Origin: an uncultured bacterium
GTDB taxonomy: Bacteria; Bacteroidota; Bacteroidia; Bacteroidales; Bacteroidaceae
Assembly: GCA_905214795.1 (NCBI GenBank)
Contig: CAJMNM010000044.1
Coordinates: 1 to 13,798, forward strand
Length of the DNA stretch: 13,798 nucleotides
Reading direction: 5' to 3'
Shown here: positions 8,070-13,798 of the stretch, in pieces
Position numbering within the stretch: position 1 is the stretch's first letter
Layout of the letters: the number at the start of each line of letters is the position of its first letter
Made by a program: the position numbers and the translations under genes
The notes under the pieces: model-generated
What the model saw: the letters and a program-made list of their open reading frames with translations, nothing else
The model's database searches: none
Told to the model about the DNA's origin: nothing

Positions 8070-8628
8070 TATTTCAATAAATAAATTACTGAGAGAGGAC
8101 TTGAAACAAGTTCTCTCTTTTTCATGTGGTTGTAAGGAACTGGATGATTTTTTTCACAAAGAAATATATCTTTGTTCCAAGTATCATCATGTCGCGGCTT
8201 ATTGTGCAAAAAATAAACAAGATAATGAGATCATTGCAATTTTTACCCTATCCAATGATTCCGTTGTCATAGATAATATAGAGGACAAAGAAGATTTTGT
8301 TTTAGAGGCAAAAAACAAAATTAGCGATGAGTATATTTCAACATTTGAAAGACAAACCTCGTTTCCTGCCATAAATATTGGACATTTAGGTGTACATAAA
8401 GATTGTCAAAGTAAAGGTATAGGCCAGCAAATCTTGGATTTTGTGTTGTATACTTTCTCTAATTACAATATGTCTGGTTGTCAATTTATCACAGTGGATT
8501 CACTAAATAATCCAAGGACCAATAAGTTTTATCTCAGAAATGGGTTCATAAATCAAACGAATAATGACATTCATGATTTAACCAGGCGTATGTATCAGCT
8601 TATTCAGTTGTTTATGACTCAAGAATGA
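8038..8628 (+). CDS. GNAT-family N-acetyltransferase, putative toxin
   Basis: This 196-residue protein transfers an acetyl group from acetyl-CoA. Related proteins paired with small antitoxins acetylate aminoacyl-tRNA and stop translation. The N-terminal CGCKELDDFFHKE (30-42) is the signature segment of the TacT/AtaT-like branch. The acetyl-CoA loop is Q124-S-K-G-I-G-Q130 after the beta-strand IGHLGV. FYLRNGF (164-170) supplies the usual tyrosine (Y165) general acid. The C-terminal TRRMYQLIQ is typical of Bacteroidota members. All core motifs are present, so it looks intact. It starts inside the preceding small gene. The alternative is a plain protein acetyltransferase without toxic activity; the overlap and signature argue for a toxin. 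Confidence 0.88.
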   Translation: MAGKTQFLDIDISINKLLREDLKQVLSFSCGCKELDDFFHKEIYLCSKYHHVAAYCAKNKQDNEIIAIFTLSNDSVVIDNIEDKEDFVLEAKNKISDEYISTFERQTSFPAINIGHLGVHKDCQSKGIGQQILDFVLYTFSNYNMSGCQFITVDSLNNPRTNKFYLRNGFINQTNNDIHDLTRRMYQLIQLFMTQE

Positions 8629-8779
8629 TGCCCACTATATTTTATGCAAGTGTTTATCTTTCGAAAGCACACCAATGATCTTTTCCGAAAATATTAAATA
8701 CAATGATTAATACGAGATGACTTGCGAACCCTATATATAATTGTAAAAAAAAGATAAGATATTGTTTGGATTACACCTC

Positions 8780-8917
8780 TCAAATTCTATACCAGTAAAC
8801 ATCTTTCTCTGTCATAGGCAGTTCCTTATTGTTATTACATGATGAAAGTACTATAACTGATATGAATAATATCAATAGGATACTGCAGTATATATTCCCC
8901 AATCTCATGTAATGCAT
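8780..8917 (-). CDS. 45-residue lipoprotein, possibly a remnant
   Basis: A short reading frame encodes a basic N-terminus, a hydrophobic helix (about 10-24) and a lipobox L24-S-S-C27, followed by a tiny polar tail (NNNKELPMTEKDVYWYRI). The signal is a good Bacteroidota type II signal peptide, so translation and export are plausible. The mature part is only 19 residues, which is too short for an ordinary lipoprotein. It could be a truncated remnant of a larger gene or a lysis- or immunity-type peptide. The start may be M1 or M4. It lies 50 bases downstream of the XRE gene on the same strand and may be co-transcribed with it. It is convergent with the GNAT gene. Confidence 0.5.
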   Translation of the reverse strand: MHYMRLGNIYCSILLILFISVIVLSSCNNNKELPMTEKDVYWYRI

Positions 8918-8967
8918 TTTAACTTAATGAAATGATATACAAGTGTTAGCTATTCTTAGAATCATAG

Positions 8968-9237
8968 TTACTTTTTTACATCAACTAATGATATGCAAAA
9001 AAATGCAGAAAGTAACGCCAATGTACGAATTGTGAAATTATGCTGTCCGCTTAGCCATTTAGTCACTTCACTTGGACGTTTGCCCAGTGCCTGTGCAAAC
9101 TGCAACTTGGATAAGCCACGCTCCGTCATCAGTTCATAAATGCGGTTGGAAATGGCAAATTCCAAAGATACCTCTTGTTGGGTAGCCAAAGAGGTTCTTG
9201 CCAACATTTCATCAAAGGAAGGCTTTATCGTTTTCAT
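8968..9237 (-). CDS. XRE-family HTH protein, antitoxin-like
   Basis: This 89-residue DNA-binding protein has a helix-turn-helix at about 30-80, seen in ELMTERGLSKLQFAQALGKR followed by PSEVTKWLSGQHNFTIRTLA. That pattern is typical of HigA-like antitoxins and small XRE regulators in Bacteroidota. No partner toxin gene is visible on either side: the 560 bases upstream on its strand contain no RelE/HigB-like frame, and downstream there is only the 45-residue lipoprotein. It is therefore an orphan, or regulates the lipoprotein. The start is uncertain: the -7 box ends four bases before this ATG, so the mRNA would be leaderless, or translation begins at M11 (codon at 9207-9205). The C-terminus (CISLVDVKK) looks divergent from the family. 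Confidence 0.85.
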   Translation of the reverse strand: MKTIKPSFDEMLARTSLATQQEVSLEFAISNRIYELMTERGLSKLQFAQALGKRPSEVTKWLSGQHNFTIRTLALLSAFFCISLVDVKK

Positions 9238-9241
9238 ATAT

Positions 9242-9249
9242 CAAAAGTA
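9242..9249 (-). promoter_or_regulatory. -7 box abutting the XRE gene
   Basis: On the minus strand this reads TACTTTTG, a full TAnnTTTG match, ending only four bases before the ATG at 9237. Transcription would start at about the start codon, giving a leaderless transcript or forcing use of the internal Met11. Confidence 0.5.
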
Positions 9250-9403
9250 CAATTAATATTTTATTTATAAGTAAAAGAATGGTGTTTTTTTGCTCAAAAC
9301 GGAACTTGTAGAATAACGTATGATGGATATATATATGTAACCTATATTCATCCAACCTCTTTAATTCACAACTGATTCGAGTAGATTTTTTTATGGTAGG
9401 CGT

Positions 9404-9509
9404 GGGAGAGTAATGGATATTTTCTAACTTATTAAGGATGAAAGTATTGTAAGTAATTGCTAATATCGATAAAAATAATTTAGCAAATAGGGCTTGCTGG
9501 TCTATTGCT
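9404..9509 (+). repeat. Dispersed intergenic element, copy B
   Basis: This is the most diverged of three copies. GGGAGAGTAATG and then CTAACTTATTAA (to 9434) align with copy A over about 30 bases with few differences. A hairpin follows (TTGCTAA paired with TTAGCAA, loop containing CGATA), and CTATTGCT (9502-9509) occupies the place of CTGTTGCT in the other copies. Confidence 0.5.
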
Positions 9510-9740
9510 TACTATTCCGATTAGTGAAATTACTCTTTCTATAATACTAATAGTGGCATTTGTGTGGATTTGTTTATATGAGCTTATTCAGTGAAGTTTT
9601 TAATAATGGATGGAAAGGTGATCTGGCTGGAATGTAAGGATGGGTGCAGAAATGGGAAAAATAAAATCATAAAGAGAAAATATATTAAATATTGCGGGTT
9701 TTAGGTATGGATATATTTTTTTCTTATAGACAAGCATTTA
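9510..9740. other. A+T-rich non-coding stretch
   Basis: I find no gene, terminator or clear repeat here. With copy B it makes up the roughly 560-base gap between the divergent XRE and ATPase genes. Confidence 0.6.
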
Positions 9741-9772
9741 ATTGGTGATTCGAACTTAATTTACTACTTTTG
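9741..9772 (+). promoter_or_regulatory. Promoter of the ATPase/nuclease pair
   Basis: ATTG (9741-9744) and TACTTTTG (9765-9772) are separated by 20 bases, the expected spacing for a Bacteroides -33/-7 promoter. Transcription would start near 9777 and the leader to the ATG at 9805 is about 28 bases. This is the best-formed promoter in the window. Confidence 0.65.
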
Positions 9773-9804
9773 CTTTTAGAATTAAACAAATTAGAATAAG
9801 ATAT

Positions 9805-11025
9805 ATGGCTTCTATTGAAATCAAATGTGTAGGTCCTTTGAATGACACTGGTAGGATAGAATTGAAAATGGTTAATCTATTTATAGGGAAGCAGAGTACA
9901 GGAAAGAGTACTCTGATGAAAATCCTTAGCTACTGCCGGTGGCTGGAAAAAACAATTATGACAGGAAGTGATACGATACTTTTCGCTTACACTCACAATA
10001 ATAAGTTTATAAAAGAACTAATGCAATTTTACCGATTCAATATGGGGTATTTTTCAAATGATAGTGTGATTCATTATCAAGGGGATTGTGTGAGTATACT
10101 TTTGAATGGCGTTCAAAGTAATGTTCGCATAGAACGCCTATCTACTTTTGATGATGAACGGTATAATACAAAACTAAGCTTTATCCCTTCTGAGAGAAAC
10201 CTGCTCTCCGCTATAAGGAACATAGACCGAGCTTATCGCGCATCTGATTTGGATGTACTCTTTAATTTTGTTTTTGAATGGGGGGAAGCTAAGGAGCACT
10301 ATACAAACTCAGAGCCTAAAACATTAGTTGTATCTCCTAATATGGAGTATTATTTTGATAAAGAAAAGGGGGGAGATACAATTCGCTTGAAAGATAATAA
10401 AAAAGAGTTCACTACTTTTTATGCCTCAAGTGGTGTACAGTCCGCTCTTCCTGTGGAAATATTAGTTGATTATGTATGCGGAATGGCAGGACAACCTATC
10501 TCTGTCAGCAAAGGGGAGCTTTACGATATGATGGCTAAGTTTCTTCGTGAGCGGACATCAGATGATAAGTTGGTTGCATCCAATGAGGAAATCTTATCGG
10601 CCCATTTGCTTAACTACCAGTCTGCACAACTTTTTATTGAAGAACTGGAACAGAATCTTTATCCGGAATCTCAATGGAATCTCGTACGGAGCATTATTTA
10701 TGCAATAAAAAAAGCCACAGTGCGGACAGAACATAATAGTATGGTAGTACTGACAACGCATAGTCCTTATGTATTGACTACATTGAATGTATTAATGCTG
10801 GCTTCTGTAGCATGGGAAAAGAATAAGAAAGCGACTTCGAAAATTGTTCCAGACGATTATATCCTGCCGATAGGAAGTATTGGAGCTTATTACTTGACAG
10901 ATGAAGGAAAATTACAGGATATAGTAGATCCTGAGCTGCAAATGGTGAGTGGCTTGCAACTTGACGGGGTATCTGAATTGGTAGATGAGAGTATTGCTGC
11001 ATTAAATTCTGTTATTTATGGCTGA
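9805..11025 (+). CDS. Compact ABC-type AAA ATPase, putative defence sensor
   Basis: This 406-residue ATPase belongs to the AAA_15/AAA_21 ABC-ATPase group found in OLD, PtuA and AriA defence proteins. Walker A is G28-K-Q-S-T-G-K-S-T36. The family motif IPSERN is at 127-132, an ABC signature-like ASSGVQS at 207-213, Walker B with two acidic residues in LFIEELEQNLYP (276-287), and the H-loop TTHSP at 317-321. All ATPase elements are present, so it looks active. There is no C-terminal TOPRIM nuclease domain and no long coiled coil, which separates it from OLD/GajA and Rad50/SMC. Its last eight bases overlap the start of the next gene, so the two products are very likely made together and act as a complex. 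The exact family is not recognised. Confidence 0.85.
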   Translation: MASIEIKCVGPLNDTGRIELKMVNLFIGKQSTGKSTLMKILSYCRWLEKTIMTGSDTILFAYTHNNKFIKELMQFYRFNMGYFSNDSVIHYQGDCVSILLNGVQSNVRIERLSTFDDERYNTKLSFIPSERNLLSAIRNIDRAYRASDLDVLFNFVFEWGEAKEHYTNSEPKTLVVSPNMEYYFDKEKGGDTIRLKDNKKEFTTFYASSGVQSALPVEILVDYVCGMAGQPISVSKGELYDMMAKFLRERTSDDKLVASNEEILSAHLLNYQSAQLFIEELEQNLYPESQWNLVRSIIYAIKKATVRTEHNSMVVLTTHSPYVLTTLNVLMLASVAWEKNKKATSKIVPDDYILPIGSIGAYYLTDEGKLQDIVDPELQMVSGLQLDGVSELVDESIAALNSVIYG

Positions 11026-11482
11026 TACCAATTTACATGAGAGGTTGCAGAGAGATGGATACACCCCTGAACAGCCATTAGCAGTACGAAAAGTTGTAGC
11101 CACAGCTGAGAAAGGGAGACGTTACGTCCTTCAAGTCAGTAACTCAAAAGAGTCTGTCGTTTATAAAATAGACGGATATATCATCACTGCTGGTAGCAAG
11201 TGCGATAAGATGGTACTGATAAAAGATAGCAGTAATTGGACTCAGATATTTGTTGAATTGAAAGGTAAGGATCTTCATCATGCAATAGAACAGTTGGAAA
11301 GTACACTACAGAACAAAATGCTTGCGCATTCAGCCAATAAAGAAAAACGTGCAAGAATTGTGGCAGCATCTTTCCCTTCCAATCGAGGTGATATGACAAT
11401 GGAAAAGGTAAAAATTCGTTTTAAGAAAATCTATAAATGCGATTTGCGTGGGTTAAAATCGGGTCAACCAGATAAGATATAA
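11018..11482 (+). CDS. Small PD-(D/E)xK-like nuclease candidate
   Basis: This 154-residue protein follows the ATPase with an 8-base overlap (ATGGCTGA). Residues 59-92 carry a pattern expected of a PD-(D/E)xK nuclease core: D63 in GSKCDKM, a strand, E80-L-K82 in IFVELKGKD, and a helix with Q92 (HHAIEQLEST). The order D, then ExK on the next strand, then a helix with Gln fits RecB/Cas4-like or restriction-enzyme folds. There is no separate DNA-binding domain, and the C-terminus is basic (KVKIRFKKIYK). I infer it is the effector activated by the adjacent ATPase, much as PtuB (an HNH protein) partners PtuA in Septu, but with a different fold. It is not a family I can name, and a non-catalytic role is possible. 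Confidence 0.7.
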   Translation: MADTNLHERLQRDGYTPEQPLAVRKVVATAEKGRRYVLQVSNSKESVVYKIDGYIITAGSKCDKMVLIKDSSNWTQIFVELKGKDLHHAIEQLESTLQNKMLAHSANKEKRARIVAASFPSNRGDMTMEKVKIRFKKIYKCDLRGLKSGQPDKI

Positions 11483-11540
11483 ATAGTTAGTGGAAAATTA
11501 TAATATCCTTGTTATAATGTAGATTTGGTAATATATACAA

Positions 11541-11663
11541 GAGAGTAGTAGGGTCTTGTAAACTTAGTAAAAATCTTGCTGTTTTTGTTATTAAACATAA
11601 TATACGTTATAGATATAAATGTTACAGATCTTTTGAGGCCGTTTAACTAAGTAGCCTGTTGCT
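11541..11663 (+). repeat. Dispersed intergenic element, copy C
   Basis: The third copy has GAGAGTA (11541-11547), AACTTAGTAAAAATCTTGC (11561-11579, identical to copy A), AGATAT at 11611 (50 bases after the AACTTAG start, against 49 in copy A), and GGCCGTTTAACTAA leading to CTGTTGCT (11656-11663). It begins 58 bases after the nuclease gene. Confidence 0.65.
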
Positions 11664-11937
11664 ATTTTCAAGAAAGTCATTGAACTCTATCAGGTATGAC
11701 AAGGGATACGGTGGTTATGTGGTAGAATACGAGGATACTCGGAACTTGTCGTAATGCCATCTATAGGACGATTCATAAAAAACTTCATAAAAATAATAGT
11801 GATATCTTCTTTAGCCCGTATCTTTGCATCAGATATTAGTAGACATAGTGAGAATGTAGATTTTGGAGCATCTGTAGCTCTCTGCTATGCTTGAGAGGTG
11901 ATGCGATACAGAATATGGAGACCAATTCACACCAAAT
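11664..11937 (+). promoter_or_regulatory. Promoter and structured leader of the Cys-rich gene
   Basis: TATCTTTG (11819-11826) matches the -7 consensus, and transcription would begin near 11831, about 107 bases before the ATG. Inside this leader GCATC (11868-11872) and CTCTC (11878-11882) pair with GAGAG (11893-11897) and GATGC (11900-11904) to form an interrupted 10-bp hairpin with a 10-base loop. No -33 is obvious. The 155 bases before the promoter have no clear gene. Confidence 0.4.
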
Positions 11938-12276
11938 ATGATAGAGAAATATACACCGGTAATATGGGATAACGTAAGGCTTGCTTTCGCTCCAGTGAAG
12001 GCTCTTGATGAAGTTCCCTCCTATCCTGAAGAGGAATGTGCCCGGATCTGCGGGGAATTGAATAAGATTGTAAAACTGTGTTCCTTCAAACCTAAAGCCG
12101 GTGACGTATATTACCATCCGGTAGCTTTCTCCCAGGGAAGGTTTCTTGTAGCTGATGAATTGGCGGATTTGGCCGGCTGCCCCTACCCTGCTTGTGCAGA
12201 CCTGGACAGTTGCCAGAAAGTATGCGATATGATGAACCGGGTAATAGAAGAGATGGGAACTGATTCTTTCCGATAG
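11938..12276 (+). CDS. Cysteine-rich hypothetical protein
   Basis: This 112-residue cytoplasmic protein matches no family I recognise. It has no signal peptide or membrane segment. Seven cysteines occur at 34, 38, 48, 81, 86, 92 and 96. Three short spacings (C34-x3-C38, C81-x4-C86 and C92-x3-C96) would suit binding a metal or iron-sulfur cluster, or redox activity, but none matches a named motif. The frame uses more G and C at third positions than its A+T-rich neighbours, which supports it being a real gene acquired separately from them. It stands alone, with its own -7 box and a hairpin in the leader and another hairpin after it. A 148-residue antisense frame covers the same bases and is rejected. 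Confidence 0.7.
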   Translation: MIEKYTPVIWDNVRLAFAPVKALDEVPSYPEEECARICGELNKIVKLCSFKPKAGDVYYHPVAFSQGRFLVADELADLAGCPYPACADLDSCQKVCDMMNRVIEEMGTDSFR

Positions 12277-12318
12277 TAGCAAAATTTACCGTGAGTATGT
12301 AATTCTATTTATAGAAAT

Positions 12319-12349
12319 TTCCAACGAAACGAGATGTCTTTTGTTGGAA
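12319..12349 (+). terminator. Hairpin after the Cys-rich gene
   Basis: TTCCAACGAAA (12319-12329) pairs with TTTTGTTGGAA (12339-12349), with one G-U wobble on the plus strand and a 9-base loop. It lies 43 bases past the stop codon and before the promoter of the next gene, where a terminator is expected. It lacks a trailing U-tract. Confidence 0.5.
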
Positions 12350-12409
12350 TGGGGCGTTATGTCCTTTGACTATGTAGAATGATTTTAATTGTTAAAACTG
12401 TGCTTGTGG

Positions 12410-12440
12410 TTTACGAATTGAATGTTATTTTGTAATTTTG
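12410..12440 (+). promoter_or_regulatory. Promoter of the XRE-metallopeptidase gene
   Basis: TTTA (12410-12413) and TAATTTTG (12433-12440) are 19 bases apart, fitting the Bacteroides -33/-7 pattern. Transcription would start near 12445, downstream of the in-frame ATG at 12422, so that ATG cannot be used from this promoter. The start at 12464 is supported, with a leader of about 19 bases. Confidence 0.6.
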
Positions 12441-12463
12441 TACACCATAAAAATGTTTTCAAA

Positions 12464-13510
12464 ATGAAAGGTATATTCCCCATACGTCTAAGAAGTGCAC
12501 GCAAAATGCGTGGCATGTCTTTAAGAAGATTAAGCGAGGAAATGAATGGAGAAGTGTCCGCTAACGCATTGGCCAAATATGAAAGAGGAGATATTTTTCC
12601 TTCCAGCAAGGTGATGATAAAATTGGCTTCTGCATTGGGACTCCGTATTGATGATTTTTTTCGGCCCATTACTGTTTCCGTAGATTTGGAAAATATAAAA
12701 TACCGAAAGCGTGCTTCTCTTGGGAAAAAAGAAATAGAAGCTATTAATTATTATGCATCATCTGAACTTGAAAAATATATTGAAGTAGAAAGTATGACAG
12801 GAGAATCGAAAATTTTTACTATGAATTATTTTGACACTCCTGTAAAAGACGATAAAGATGTACTTTCTATTGCAGCCAGATTCAGGCAAGATTTAAATCT
12901 TGGCGACTCTCCTATCACAACTCCTATTGAATTACTTGAAACGGCAGGAGTAAAGATCATAGAAGTTGATGCTTGCAAAAGATTTGATGGAAACAGCTTT
13001 ACCTGTAATAATTTATTTGTTGTTGTGTTAAACAAAGGATTTACTCCAGAAAGAAAAAGGTTGTCATTATTCCATGAAGTAGGCCATAAAATAATGAGAT
13101 TTCAAGATGGGGCTGACGAAGAAAGACTCTGCAATATATTTGCAAATGAAGTACTTCTTCCTGTCGAAGTCTTTATACAAAAAATAGGGAAAATAAGGAA
13201 AGACATTTCATTAATAGAGTTGAAGGATATTCAATGCCAATTTGGAATATCAGTAGAAGCCATGATGATAAAAGCCAGACAGGCAGGTATCATTTCTCAA
13301 AATAGATATGTTTCTTTCTATAAGTACAAAAACTCATCAAAACAGTTCAAGGAAAATGTAGAGAAAAGTGTGTTCCAGGATGAACATTGCAAAAGATTTG
13401 TGCGTCTCGTTTTTAAACTGCTTGCAAATGAAGTGATAACTGAATCTAAATGTGCCTCTCTGTTGGGATGTTCTGTACAAAAAGTGAGAGAAAACTTAAA
13501 TCTGGTATGA
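12464..13510 (+). CDS. XRE HTH fused to ImmA/IrrE metallopeptidase
   Basis: This 348-residue protein joins a DNA-binding domain to a peptidase M78 (ImmA/IrrE) domain. The helix-turn-helix covers about 6-66 (RLRSARKMRGMSLRRLSEEM, then NALAKYERGDIFPSS). The zinc motif is H204-E-V-G-H208, with a probable third ligand E229 in ANEVLLP. Proteins of this type repress promoters and cleave partner repressors or antitoxins in response to a signal. The C-terminal 60 residues include a second helix-turn-helix-like stretch (ITESKCASLLGCSVQKVREN). The start at 12464 is chosen over 12422 because the promoter lies between them. One base separates its stop from the PIN gene, so they form one operon, and such XRE-peptidase/PIN pairs are predicted toxin-antitoxin or stress modules. 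Confidence 0.88.
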   Translation: MKGIFPIRLRSARKMRGMSLRRLSEEMNGEVSANALAKYERGDIFPSSKVMIKLASALGLRIDDFFRPITVSVDLENIKYRKRASLGKKEIEAINYYASSELEKYIEVESMTGESKIFTMNYFDTPVKDDKDVLSIAARFRQDLNLGDSPITTPIELLETAGVKIIEVDACKRFDGNSFTCNNLFVVVLNKGFTPERKRLSLFHEVGHKIMRFQDGADEERLCNIFANEVLLPVEVFIQKIGKIRKDISLIELKDIQCQFGISVEAMMIKARQAGIISQNRYVSFYKYKNSSKQFKENVEKSVFQDEHCKRFVRLVFKLLANEVITESKCASLLGCSVQKVRENLNLV

Positions 13511-13511
13511 C

Positions 13512-13775
13512 ATGGATATAGTGGTCAATGATACAAACATCTTTTTAGACCTTATATCTATAGGTTTGCTTGATGCGTCCTTTGAACTTCCCATAAAATT
13601 TCATACAGTTGATTATGTAATAGAGGAAATAATCAATGAGGAACAAAATGCAGAAGTCGCAGCATTGATAAAAGAGGGAAAGTTGTATGTCAAGGAATTT
13701 GATGAGAATGAATTTTCTGAAATTATAGATTTATATGAAAGTCTTAAGTACATGACAAAATTTCAAATATATTAA
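13512..13775 (+). pseudogene. PIN-domain protein, apparently truncated
   Basis: This 87-residue frame is the front half of a PIN-fold ribonuclease. It has V-N-D7-T-N-I-F-L-D-L with the first catalytic aspartate, and an acidic E38-E39 in VIEEI. PIN toxins usually run to 130-160 residues and need a third acid in a later D-C/A segment, which is missing here. The frame ends in YMTKFQIY and a stop. In another frame the bases from 13754 read DKISNILNCAL and then a stop, and in a further frame they read LCSKD, which resembles the usual (D)CAL..AKD segment. A frameshift near 13745-13760 is therefore likely. It follows the XRE-metallopeptidase by one base. It is either a decayed toxin or a short PIN-like protein, and the window ends 23 bases later. 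Confidence 0.6.
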
Positions 13776-13798
13776 ATTGTGCTTTGTAGCAAGGATTT

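Noticed and set aside
7868..8209. 113-residue minus-strand frame opposite the small protein and GNAT start
   Set aside because: It is a shadow of two overlapping plus-strand genes with much better support.
9238..9400. Search for a RelE/HigB-type toxin gene upstream of the XRE gene
   Set aside because: All minus-strand frames are broken by early stops and show no toxin-like residues.
11497..11518. Inverted repeat ATTATAA / TTATAAT after the nuclease gene
   Set aside because: The stem is seven A-T pairs only, too weak for a terminator and expected by chance in this composition.
11836..12282. 148-residue minus-strand frame antisense to the Cys-rich gene
   Set aside because: It lacks recognisable motifs, spans the plus-strand promoter, leader and gene, and has no minus-strand promoter. 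The plus-strand frame has better codon character and a better start context.
12422..12463. Upstream start of the XRE-metallopeptidase gene adding 14 residues
   Set aside because: The -7 box lies at 12433-12440, inside this extension, and the helix-turn-helix begins normally after the ATG at 12464.

Overview
The window looks like a chromosomal segment of a gut-type member of the Bacteroidales. It has a SusC/SusD outer-membrane pair with a serine-type sulfatase. The Bacteroides-type -7 promoter box (TAnnTTTG) recurs in front of most genes, and Shine-Dalgarno signals are scarce. I cannot name the genus.

Region 1 (1-7186, all minus strand, clearly higher GC) is a small polysaccharide-utilisation fragment read from right to left: susC (3932-7186), susD (1816-3915) and a secreted sulfatase (131-1672). 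The SusC barrel and SusD lipoprotein should import a glycan across the outer membrane. The periplasmic sulfatase should remove sulfate, so the substrate is probably sulfated (mucin O-glycan or glycosaminoglycan-like). No glycoside hydrolase or regulator lies inside the window. A strong hairpin separates susD from the sulfatase, which also has its own -7 box and may be transcribed separately.

Region 2 (about 7187 to the end) is much richer in A+T and has the mosaic layout of a defence or toxin-antitoxin island. In order it holds: a small protein overlapping a GNAT acetyltransferase (candidate toxin-antitoxin pair, 7872-8628); a 45-residue lipoprotein and an XRE antitoxin-like regulator on the minus strand (8780-9237); a compact ABC-type ATPase overlapping a small PD-(D/E)xK-like protein (9805-11482), which is the best candidate for an undescribed two-gene defence system; a cysteine-rich orphan (11938-12276) behind a structured leader; and an XRE-ImmA/IrrE metallopeptidase followed one base later by a PIN-domain protein that appears cut short (12464-13775).

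A degenerate intergenic element of about 105-135 bases occurs three times in this island in the same orientation (7642-7776, 9404-9509, 11541-11663). Each copy lies 5' of a plus-strand module. Two copies share 19 identical bases and matching internal spacing. It could be a recombination or insertion site, a non-coding RNA, or a shared regulatory leader, and it is the most unusual structure outside the genes.

Everything was read by eye. Family assignments rest on motifs, and no database search was run.
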